From an uncultured Christensenellaceae bacterium (lineage in GTDB: Bacteria; Bacillota; Clostridia; Christensenellales; Aristaeellaceae), in the NCBI GenBank assembly GCA_905236495.1, contig CAJOPV010000102.1, positions 1 to 5,581 on the forward strand: a stretch of 5,581 bases of DNA, written 5' to 3'. The notes below the pieces were generated by a model. That model searched no databases, was not told where the DNA came from, and was given only the letters and a program-made list of their open reading frames with translations. This document shows positions 1 to 5,517 of this stretch, piece after piece. The translations under genes and the position numbers were made by a program. Numbering within the stretch: position 1 is the first letter of the stretch; every line of letters begins with the position of its first letter.

Positions 1-2
1 AG

Positions 3-1049
3 CCCGTGACCCAGGAGAGCCTGTCCAGCTACGGGCACGTCATCAGCAACAGCGGCAAGGTGAATCTGCGCTCCGGCCCCAGCACCCAGTCCAGCCGGGT
101 AAGGCTGTTGGATAACTACGCCTTCGCCCTGGTGCTGGGCAGCGAAACCAACGAGGAAGGCACCTGGTATCACGTGAGCCAGGCGGGCACCGAGGGCTAT
201 ATCCTGAGCAACTATTTCAAGGTCCTTTCCCTGGGCGAGCTGTCCGATTTCCTGCAGAGCAGCGAATACCTGAACGCCAACAGCGCAAACACCGACAGCG
301 GCACTACCCAGATCCAGCCCGTGGAGGATTACAACCGCACCGTATGGCAAAATCCCGCCCTGACGGCCTCCTACGAGCCCTTCAACCCCTTCCTCACCCC
401 CACCCCCGATCCTGAGCGCCTGCCCACCGAGACCCCGGCCCCCACCGAAACGCCGGAGCCCTCCGCCACCCCGGAGATCGCCCCGGTGATCCCGGATACC
501 CATATCGAGCCGGAAATCACCGCCCAGCAGGGGCCCTCGGCCTGGCCCTGGGTGCTCTTGGCCCTGGCGGCGGCAGGGGGCGGCGGCGCGTATTACTACA
601 TTTCCAAGTACCGTAAGGAGGAGCGCAAGCGCCAGGCAGCCCGGGCCCAGCAGGCCCGGCAGAACCGGCCCGCCGCCCAGCCGCCAATGCGCACCGCCCA
701 GAATAACCCCATCCAGACGAACCGGCCCGCCTATCCGGCCCAGTCCTCCGCGCCCTTCATGCCGCCTCAGGGCGGCGCGCCCCGCCCGGCCCAGACCCAA
801 GGGGAAGCAAAGAGCGCCCAGGCGGCAACCCAGAAAACCGGCGTATATCCTCCCGTGAAAACGGACACCCAGGCTTATCAGCCCCCCAAAGCCGCCCAGG
901 GCCAGAGCACCCAGGCCTTTAAGCCCGTGCAGGCCCAGAGCACCCAGGCCTTTAAGCCCCTGCCGGAAGCAAAGCCCGCGTCCAAAGCGGACGGAGAAGG
1001 GTATCAGCGCCAGCGCCGGTCCGACCGGCATAAGAACGACCAGGCATAA
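3..1049 (+). CDS. Membrane-anchored SH3-domain protein, 5' end cut by the window
   Basis: The reading frame is open to the left edge, so the GTG at 6 is probably internal and the true start and signal peptide lie upstream. Counting from that GTG, residues about 9-73 form a bacterial SH3 (SH3_3-like) domain with the hallmark VNLRSGPS, a later W in GTWYHV, and GYILSNYF at its end. A Pro/Thr/Glu-rich linker (about 120-170, TPTPDPE and TPAPTETPEPS type) follows, typical of wall-spanning spacers. One membrane helix lies at about 180-200 (WPWVLLALAAAGGGGAYYYI). It is followed by a basic stop-transfer stretch (KYRKEERKRQ) and a Gln/Ala/Pro-rich tail ending in tandem 11-residue repeats. Inferred topology: SH3 domain outside, tail in the cytoplasm. 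SH3_3 domains usually bind peptidoglycan or cell-wall peptides; the exact ligand cannot be read here. The stop is TAA at 1047-1049. The next gene is an exported wall hydrolase, which fits an envelope role. No gene name is recognised. Confidence 0.85.
   Translation, partial: PVTQESLSSYGHVISNSGKVNLRSGPSTQSSRVRLLDNYAFALVLGSETNEEGTWYHVSQAGTEGYILSNYFKVLSLGELSDFLQSSEYLNANSANTDSGTTQIQPVEDYNRTVWQNPALTASYEPFNPFLTPTPDPERLPTETPAPTETPEPSATPEIAPVIPDTHIEPEITAQQGPSAWPWVLLALAAAGGGGAYYYISKYRKEERKRQAARAQQARQNRPAAQPPMRTAQNNPIQTNRPAYPAQSSAPFMPPQGGAPRPAQTQGEAKSAQAATQKTGVYPPVKTDTQAYQPPKAAQGQSTQAFKPVQAQSTQAFKPLPEAKPASKADGEGYQRQRRSDRHKNDQA
902..959 (+). repeat. Tandem 33-bp repeat coding an 11-residue unit
   Basis: Two 25-bp stretches, 902-926 and 935-959, are identical and spaced 33 bp apart, so the reading frame is kept. 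They encode QSTQAFKP twice (units GQSTQAFKPVQ and AQSTQAFKPLP). A more diverged unit, DTQAYQPPKAAQ, lies directly before them. The repeat sits in the cytoplasmic tail of the SH3 membrane protein. Recent tandem duplication is the simplest explanation. Confidence 0.85.
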
Positions 1050-1065
1050 CCCACCCATCCATCCT

Positions 1066-1092
1066 GGGGCTGGAGGACATCTCTCCAGCCCC
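1066..1092 (+). terminator. Intergenic hairpin, possible weak terminator
   Basis: A perfect 10-bp GC-rich stem (1066-1075 with 1083-1092) with a 7-nt loop stands between the SH3 membrane protein and the CHAP gene. The only T-run is TTTT at 1102-1105, ten bases after the stem, which is too far for a canonical intrinsic terminator. It may instead attenuate readthrough or stabilise the upstream mRNA end. The AAAGGAG ribosome binding site of the next gene (1107-1113) follows closely. Confidence 0.4.
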
Positions 1093-1121
1093 GCATCGTC
1101 GTTTTCAAAGGAGATTTTTCT

Positions 1122-2051
1122 ATGCGCGCAGCCTTCCGCACCCTCGTCCTGGCCCTGTGCCTGACGGCCTTGCTGATCCCCGCCTTGGGGGAGGAAAGCG
1201 CCCAGGACGCATTCCTTGCCTCCCTCTCCGTGCCGGAGGGGGAAACCCTGCTGGAGCCCTTGACGCCCGTTCCCGATTACGTCACGTATCTCATCGACAT
1301 GGCCCGGGGGGAGCTGGGCTACACCGAGGATGCTTCCGGCGTCACCAAATACGGCATCTGGGCCGGGTATCCCGACGCCCAGTGGTGCGCCGAATTCCAG
1401 TGCTGGTGCGTCAATCAGGTGGATCGGAAATACCAGACCAGGCTGCTCAATCAAGTATATCCCAATTACAGCGGCACCAACGTGGGCCGGGATTGGTTTT
1501 TGGCCCAAGGCCGCTACGTATCCCGCACCGGCACGGTGCCCGGCTGGGGCACCCAATGGTGGAAGGGCACCGAGCAGATGGTGGAGCAGAACAGCTACGT
1601 TCCCCAGCCCGGGGATTGGATGTTCCTCACCGATAACGAGCCGGGAGATACCTGCCACGTAGCGCTGGTGGAATTCTGCGCCCAGGACGATGCGGGCAGG
1701 GTGTGGGTCCACGTCATCGAGGGCAATAATGTCCTCAAGCCCGCTCCCCAGTCCGTAGAGCGCAACGCCTACGCCCTGACCCATTGGCAGATTCTGGGCT
1801 ACGGCACCGTCAGGGACCTGACGGATATCACGCTGCGGTTTGGCTTAAGCGGCGAAAAGGTGAAGCAATTGCAGCAGGAGCTGGTGCAGGCGGGGCTTTT
1901 GGAGGCCCAATACACCACCGGGCGCTACGGCGCCATCACCGAAAGCGCTATCAAGACCCTGCAAAAGGAATACGGCATCCTGGAAACGGGCATTGCCAAC
2001 CATGAAACCCGCCTGGCCCTGCAAAGGAAGCTGGAAGGCGAGGCCCCGTGA
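1122..2051 (+). CDS. Secreted CHAP-domain peptidoglycan hydrolase with C-terminal peptidoglycan-binding domain
   Basis: Likely an exported amidase or endopeptidase that cuts peptidoglycan peptides. The ATG at 1122 has AAAGGAG at 1107-1113, 8 nt upstream. Residues 1-23 are a signal peptide: basic N-end MRAAFR, a hydrophobic core, and probable cleavage after ALG. Cys13 is not in a good lipobox, so a lipoprotein is unlikely. The CHAP domain spans roughly 50-225. Its expected nucleophile is C89 in QWCAEF, followed by H179 in TCHVALVE and the polar pair E200/N202 in VIEGNN, the usual Cys-His-(Glu/Asn) order of the family. Residues about 238-304 match a PG_binding_1 domain (LRFGLSGEKVKQLQ, then GRYGAITESAIKTLQ). 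All expected catalytic positions are present, so it should be active. CHAP enzymes can be amidases or endopeptidases, and which bond is cut cannot be told here. It is the first gene of the probable 1122-4402 group. Confidence 0.9.
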   Translation: MRAAFRTLVLALCLTALLIPALGEESAQDAFLASLSVPEGETLLEPLTPVPDYVTYLIDMARGELGYTEDASGVTKYGIWAGYPDAQWCAEFQCWCVNQVDRKYQTRLLNQVYPNYSGTNVGRDWFLAQGRYVSRTGTVPGWGTQWWKGTEQMVEQNSYVPQPGDWMFLTDNEPGDTCHVALVEFCAQDDAGRVWVHVIEGNNVLKPAPQSVERNAYALTHWQILGYGTVRDLTDITLRFGLSGEKVKQLQQELVQAGLLEAQYTTGRYGAITESAIKTLQKEYGILETGIANHETRLALQRKLEGEAP

Positions 2052-2105
2052 CCCCCAGGCAGGATTTTTTCCCGCCGCCGTCGAATGAAAAAAGGTTCCG
2101 CTTTT

Positions 2106-2115
2106 AAAGGAGGTG
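2106..2115 (+). promoter_or_regulatory. Strong Shine-Dalgarno that decides the start of the GuaA-like gene
   Basis: AAAGGAGGTG is a near-perfect match to the 16S anti-Shine-Dalgarno. The longest open frame would begin at the GTG at 2113, which lies inside this site and cannot be the start. The ATG at 2125, nine bases downstream, is therefore preferred, giving a protein beginning MRDQVLVLN, where the GATase fold should start. Confidence 0.85.
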
Positions 2116-2124
2116 GAAGGGCCT

Positions 2125-3576
2125 ATGCGCGATCAGGTCCTGGTGCTGAATTTGAACGATGCCGCCAGCCGGGCGGTGACGAGGAAGCTGCGGGCCGAAC
2201 GGGTGCTGGCGAAGATCGTACCCGGCGATATCACCTTATCCGAGATCAGGGAGCAGGATCCTTTGGGCCTGGTGCTGGCAGGAGGTACGGAGAGCGAAAC
2301 GATCCCCGCCCTGAACGGCGCGGTATTGGGCTGCGGTCTGCCGGTGCTGGCGCTGGGCCAGCCCTGCCTATCCCTGCTTTATGCCCTGGGCGGCAGGGCG
2401 GGGGACGTGCTTGCGCCCGCCGGGATGGGCCGCTTATCCTGCCCGGAGGGCACGCCTTTCGCGCCCCTGGACGGCACGGAAAGGATGCTGCCGCCCCTGC
2501 GGGAATTGATATTGCCGGAGGGGGTGGTGCCCGTATGCCTCGCGGAAAACGGGGCCGTGGGCTTTAGCCTCCGGGATCGGGCCCTGTACGGCGCCCAGTT
2601 CCAGGTGGAGGCGGTGGACCCCGAAGGGGCGCTGCTTTTGAAGCACTTCGCGCTGAACGTATGCTGCTGCACCACCTGGTGGGATGAGGACGCCTTCACC
2701 GCCCAGGCCGTGGAGGAGATCAAGCGGATCGTCGGCGGCGGCAGGGCGCTGTGCGCCCTCACCGGGGGGCTGGACAGCTGCGTCACCGCGCTGCTGGCCT
2801 TCAAGGCCCTGGGCAGGAATCTGAAATGCCTGTTCGTGGATACGGGCTTGCTTCGCCAGGGAGAGGCGGAGGCCATCCTGGCCTTTTACCGGGATGAGAT
2901 CGGCATGGACGTTCGCTTCGTCCGGGCGGAGGAGCGCTTCCTGTCCGCCCTGCGCGGCGTATCGGACCCCCGGGCCAAGCGCCGGATCATTGCCGATACG
3001 CTGCAGGCCGTGCTGAATGAGGAGCGCCCGCTGCTGGGCCCCGCGGAGGTTTTGTTCCGGGGCACCAGCTCCAACGATATCATGTTTTCCCCCCGGCAGG
3101 ATCGGCCCACCCTGGACGCCTCCCTCCCCGTCATCGAGCCGGTGCGGGAGCTGTTCAAGGATGAAATTCGCCACGTGGGGGATTTCCTTTCCGTGCCCGG
3201 CGATCTGATGAGCCGGCAGGATTTTCCCGCCGCCGGGCTGGCGGTGCGCATCCTGGGAGAAGTGACGGAAGAAAGGCTTGCCGTGCTGCGGAAGGCGGAT
3301 GAGATTTTCCGCGGCGAGGTACGGCGCAGCGGCGCGGAAAAGCGGCTGTGGCAATACTTCGCGGTGCTCTGCCCCATGCCGGAGGATGAAAGCGGCGCGG
3401 TGATCTGCCTGCGGGCGGTCCACGCCAGCGAGCAGAGCCTGGCCTACGCCGCCCGGCTGCCCTACGACGTGACGGAAGCGGCTGTGGAGCAGATCATGCG
3501 CTCGGTGCCCCAGGTGCGCCGGGTGGTGTATGACCTGACGCCCAGCACCCACTACGCCGGCATCGAATGGCAATAA
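2125..3576 (+). CDS. Divergent GMP synthase (GuaA)-like protein with eroded glutaminase and altered XMP-binding motifs
   Basis: 483 residues, against about 510-525 for canonical GuaA, and collinear with it throughout. Residues 1-178 are a class I glutamine amidotransferase domain: AGGTES at 52-57 matches SGGPES. The nucleophile motif GVCYGMQ reads ALGQPCL, putting G78 at the catalytic Cys; FHPE reads FQVE (Q160, E162), so His is lost, and MSHGD is absent. Glutamine hydrolysis is therefore not expected. Residues about 195-385 are the ATP-pyrophosphatase domain, with the P-loop LTGGLDS (212-218), FVDTGLLR (237-244), DPRAKRRII (281-289), RGTSSND (312-318) and ELFKDEIR (342-349). The lid motif SHHN-GLP is deleted and PFPGPG has become DFPAAG (366-371). 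The C-terminal dimerisation domain keeps LRAV, RVVYD and IEW but lacks RSVGVMGD and the KPPAT before IEW. ATP use looks plausible; making GMP from XMP looks doubtful. Alternatives are an ammonia-dependent ligase with another substrate, or a regulatory pseudoenzyme. The gap to the following GNAT gene is 25 nt. The frame is intact, so it is not an obvious pseudogene. Confidence 0.85.
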   Translation: MRDQVLVLNLNDAASRAVTRKLRAERVLAKIVPGDITLSEIREQDPLGLVLAGGTESETIPALNGAVLGCGLPVLALGQPCLSLLYALGGRAGDVLAPAGMGRLSCPEGTPFAPLDGTERMLPPLRELILPEGVVPVCLAENGAVGFSLRDRALYGAQFQVEAVDPEGALLLKHFALNVCCCTTWWDEDAFTAQAVEEIKRIVGGGRALCALTGGLDSCVTALLAFKALGRNLKCLFVDTGLLRQGEAEAILAFYRDEIGMDVRFVRAEERFLSALRGVSDPRAKRRIIADTLQAVLNEERPLLGPAEVLFRGTSSNDIMFSPRQDRPTLDASLPVIEPVRELFKDEIRHVGDFLSVPGDLMSRQDFPAAGLAVRILGEVTEERLAVLRKADEIFRGEVRRSGAEKRLWQYFAVLCPMPEDESGAVICLRAVHASEQSLAYAARLPYDVTEAAVEQIMRSVPQVRRVVYDLTPSTHYAGIEWQ

Positions 3577-3601
3577 TACTCAGAAAAGATAGGGGAATCA
3601 T

Positions 3602-4402
3602 ATGCGTTTGACCCATCCTCAGGCGCCCTTCCAGGGCGTGGCGCCGGAAAACGTGTTCTTTGTCGCCAACGATCAGCAGGTGCAGCTTGGCACCGGCTAT
3701 GTGATGCAGTTTTTCCAGGGGGAAATGTACCCCGAGCGGCCCAATCATTTCTTCCTGCAGATCGATTGCCAGCCCTCCGCCCGGGCGCTGGTGTTCGGCG
3801 CGCTGCTGGCGCGGTCGGAGCTGCTCCGGGCCCAGACCCCCAATCTGCCCGCCCGACTCTACGCCCAGGTGCCCCCCGAAAACCTGGAGCTTTTGCGCTT
3901 TTACGAATCCTGCGGCCTCAAGAACGACGACGGGGAGGATATGTACCGCTTCCTGCCCCCGGCAGGGGTGCCCCAGGCCCCCATGGGGCTGAGCTTCGCC
4001 TCCGTGCCCCTGGCAGATGAAATGTCCCAGAACGCATTCCTGGGCAGGATCAACGCCCAGCGTATCCAGCCCATCACCCGGGATTACCTGCAATTGTGGC
4101 AGCAGCAGCAGCACTTCATGGCCCTGGGCTTTTACCGGGGCACTCTGCCCGTGTGCGAATGCATCGTCACCGGCGCGGGGGCCAACGCCACGCTGCTCAT
4201 GGTCTATACCCGCAGCGATTACCGCCGCCAGGGCATGGCAAAGCAGCTCATCGGCGCGGCTTCCGCCCTGCTTCGGCAGCGGGGCGTCACCATGATGTTC
4301 ACCCACGTGTTCCGCCGCAATCAGCCCCAGCAGGGCCTGATGCGCCACCTGAACGCCACCTTCGTCCGCACCGTCACCGCCCTGCCGGGGATAGACCTGT
4401 AA
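3602..4402 (+). CDS. Two-lobed GNAT-family N-acetyltransferase
   Basis: 266 residues. The ATG at 3602 has AGGGG at 3591-3595, six bases upstream. The C-terminal half (about 128-266) is a GNAT domain. Its acetyl-CoA pyrophosphate loop is visible as DYRRQGMAKQL (206-216, R/Q-x-x-G-x-A type), preceded by the strand ATLLMVYT, and a motif-B-like segment NQPQQGLMRHLNATFVRT follows. The N-terminal half (1 to about 125) also looks GNAT-like: LELLRFYESCGL (FYE at 100-102) is the usual end of the fold, before an MYRFLPP strand. Its acetyl-CoA loop position (QPSARALVFGALL) lacks the glycines, so this lobe is probably non-catalytic and may shape the substrate pocket. Expected reaction: transfer of acetyl from acetyl-CoA to an amine in the cytoplasm; the substrate is unknown. 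No signal peptide or membrane segment is seen. It lies 25 nt after the GuaA-like gene, probably in the same transcript, before a large palindrome. Confidence 0.82.
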   Translation: MRLTHPQAPFQGVAPENVFFVANDQQVQLGTGYVMQFFQGEMYPERPNHFFLQIDCQPSARALVFGALLARSELLRAQTPNLPARLYAQVPPENLELLRFYESCGLKNDDGEDMYRFLPPAGVPQAPMGLSFASVPLADEMSQNAFLGRINAQRIQPITRDYLQLWQQQQHFMALGFYRGTLPVCECIVTGAGANATLLMVYTRSDYRRQGMAKQLIGAASALLRQRGVTMMFTHVFRRNQPQQGLMRHLNATFVRTVTALPGIDL

Positions 4403-4413
4403 ATGGATCATAA

Positions 4414-4460
4414 GCGGGGGAAACCCGTTCTTTGGGGCTCAAAGAACGGTTTTCCCCCGC
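4414..4460. terminator. Long palindromic terminator after the GNAT gene
   Basis: Two 20-base arms (4414-4433 and 4441-4460) are complementary except for one C/T mismatch, enclosing the 7-nt loop GGGGCTC. On the + strand the inner 9-bp stem CCGTTCTTT/AAAGAACGG is followed at once by TTTT (4450-4453), giving a usable intrinsic terminator. The outer GCGGGGG/CCCCCGC arms extend the hairpin. Being nearly symmetric, it could also stop transcription arriving from the other strand. It starts 12 bases after the GNAT stop codon. Confidence 0.75.
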
Positions 4461-4487
4461 ACCCTCTTTCCAAGAAAAGCCATCGGG

Positions 4488-4516
4488 TTCACTACTATTT
4501 CTTTTTTTGCAAGAAT
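4488..4516 (+). promoter_or_regulatory. Weak candidate sigma-A-type promoter for the secreted SH3 gene
   Basis: TTCACT (4488-4493) and AAGAAT (4511-4516) match four of six bases each of the TTGACA and TATAAT boxes, with a 17-base spacer. A promoter is expected here because a terminator lies just upstream and this is the only AT-rich part of the window. The match is weak and other pairs may be the real one. Confidence 0.25.
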
Positions 4517-4519
4517 AGT
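4494..4519 (+). other. AT-rich inverted repeat with a T7 run in the leader of the secreted SH3 gene
   Basis: ACTATT-T-CTT (4494-4503) can pair with AAGAATAGT (4511-4519), with one bulged T and a loop made mainly of T. It overlaps the candidate promoter, so it could be an operator for a dimeric regulator or simply part of the promoter's AT-rich context. The T-run lies in the loop, so it does not look like a terminator. Confidence 0.3.
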
Positions 4520-4570
4520 CCGTGCTGATACGTTGAATCGTTGAACAAGGGATGAACGGAGGGGAAACAG

Positions 4571-5419
4571 ATGAAGAAAAAGCTGATCGCGGCGGGATTG
4601 CTGCTTGCTATGCTGCTGCCTGCATGGCGCGCCGGGGCGGAGGTAATCCCCGCTTTCGGGCCGGGGCAGATCGGGTTTGAAGCGGTGGTGCTGTGCCAGA
4701 GCCTGACGGTGCGGGAAAGCTGGAGCGCCTCCTCCAAGGCGGTGCGCACCCTGAAGGCGGGGGACGTTTTCTCCTCTCAGAGCTATATGGACGGCTGGCT
4801 GGATTGCTTCCCCTCTGAAAACGGGGGCCGGGCCGGCTGGGTCAAGGCGGACTACGTGATCGTGGATCCCGCTTGGTATAAGACCGACGCTGCCACCGCC
4901 GTTCGAGCCTGGAACAGCGAAAGCGCCTATCAGATCGCCCTGCTGGACCGGGACGAACGCTATCCCATCCTGAAAACAGAGGGCGAATGGCTGTGCATTG
5001 GCCTGCGGGGTGCGGCGGGCTGGATTCACGACCCCCAAGGCGCTGCCCAGGCCCGGGACGCCGCCTTCTACCCCGCTGATTTCATGTACGTCGCCCAGGC
5101 GGAGGTGACCTCCCCGGACGGCGCCGCCCATCCCCTCGCCGATCCCGCCGCCCTTGCGGAGTTGGGGGCCCTCCTGTCCCACAGCCACCCATGCTTCGCC
5201 ACTGCCTGCGCCTTTGACGGGAAGCTGACGCTGACGCTGATCAACGGCCGCACCGTCACCCTGGAAATGGCGACGGACAGCTGCAATGTTTTCCGCATGG
5301 AAAACGGCATGTATTACCAATACGGCGACAATCTCCCCCACGAGGAGGATTCTTCCTCCGGCGCAGGCCTCGCCTTCTGGGCGCTCTTCGGCCTGAACAG
5401 CGGTGATTTTTACAAATAA
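4571..5419 (+). CDS. Secreted protein with two SH3-like repeats and an unidentified C-terminal domain
   Basis: 282 residues. The ATG at 4571 has GGAGG at 4558-4562, eight bases upstream. Residues 1-23 are a clear signal peptide (MKKK, hydrophobic core, cleavage after AGA). No membrane anchor or lipobox Cys is visible, so the mature protein is probably released or held by the wall. Residues about 38-97 form a bacterial SH3 repeat (LTVRESWSASSKAVRTL, later GRAGWVKADYVIV). About 104-155 is a second, weaker repeat that ends GAAGWIHD. Residues about 165-282 are a domain I cannot name: DPAALAELGALL, then alternating strands LTLTLINGRTVTLEMA, then DSCNVFRMENGMYYQYG (C238 in SCNVF). Its pattern suggests a small alpha/beta fold of the kind seen in secreted Firmicutes proteins. 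The role is probably cell-wall binding or sensing. It is separated from the GNAT gene by a terminator and about 110 bases, so it is likely transcribed on its own. Confidence 0.85.
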   Translation: MKKKLIAAGLLLAMLLPAWRAGAEVIPAFGPGQIGFEAVVLCQSLTVRESWSASSKAVRTLKAGDVFSSQSYMDGWLDCFPSENGGRAGWVKADYVIVDPAWYKTDAATAVRAWNSESAYQIALLDRDERYPILKTEGEWLCIGLRGAAGWIHDPQGAAQARDAAFYPADFMYVAQAEVTSPDGAAHPLADPAALAELGALLSHSHPCFATACAFDGKLTLTLINGRTVTLEMATDSCNVFRMENGMYYQYGDNLPHEEDSSSGAGLAFWALFGLNSGDFYK

Positions 5420-5457
5420 AAAAGCGTTTCCGGGCAAAGATGCCCGGAAATGCTTTT
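5420..5457. terminator. Bidirectional intrinsic terminator between convergent genes
   Basis: A 17-bp stem (5420-5436 with 5441-5457, one G-T pair) with the tetraloop AAGA starts at the base after the stop codon at 5417-5419. The + strand reads into TTTTATA. The - strand reads out of the stem into a T-rich run (complement of AAATAAAAAA), so it serves the - strand gene from the right as well. Shape and position are textbook. Confidence 0.92.
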
Positions 5458-5517
5458 ATACAGCCAATTGATGCGCTGGGGTTTCCCCCTGCTCCCGTTT
5501 TCTTCGTTTCCCGTCCC

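Noticed and set aside
2011..2071. Possible terminator after the CHAP gene (GCCTGG/CCAGGC arms, then T6 at 2066-2071)
   Set aside because: The arms are only six bases with a 38-base loop and the T-run is not adjacent to the stem, so no stable terminator hairpin forms.
2085..2567. Possible small + strand gene starting at the ATG at 2085
   Set aside because: No ribosome binding site lies before it, it runs out of frame through the GuaA-like gene, and it is Gly/Arg/Ala-rich like other shadows.
2434..3573. 379-codon open frame on the - strand opposite the GuaA-like gene
   Set aside because: The + strand encodes a collinear GuaA homologue with recognisable motifs. The - frame is rich in Gly/His/Gln/Ala with no domain signature, typical of antisense shadows in GC-rich genes.
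2125..3576. Calling the gene plain guaA (housekeeping GMP synthase)
   Set aside because: The catalytic Cys and His of the glutaminase and several invariant XMP-site motifs are missing, so the standard name would overstate its function.
3494..4411. 305-codon open frame on the - strand over the GNAT gene
   Set aside because: It overlaps a + strand gene with GNAT motifs and a proper ribosome binding site. Its composition is low-complexity Gly/His/Gln.
4439..5437. 332-codon open frame on the - strand over the secreted SH3 gene
   Set aside because: The + frame has a signal peptide, SH3 motifs and a ribosome binding site. The - frame runs through both terminator hairpins.
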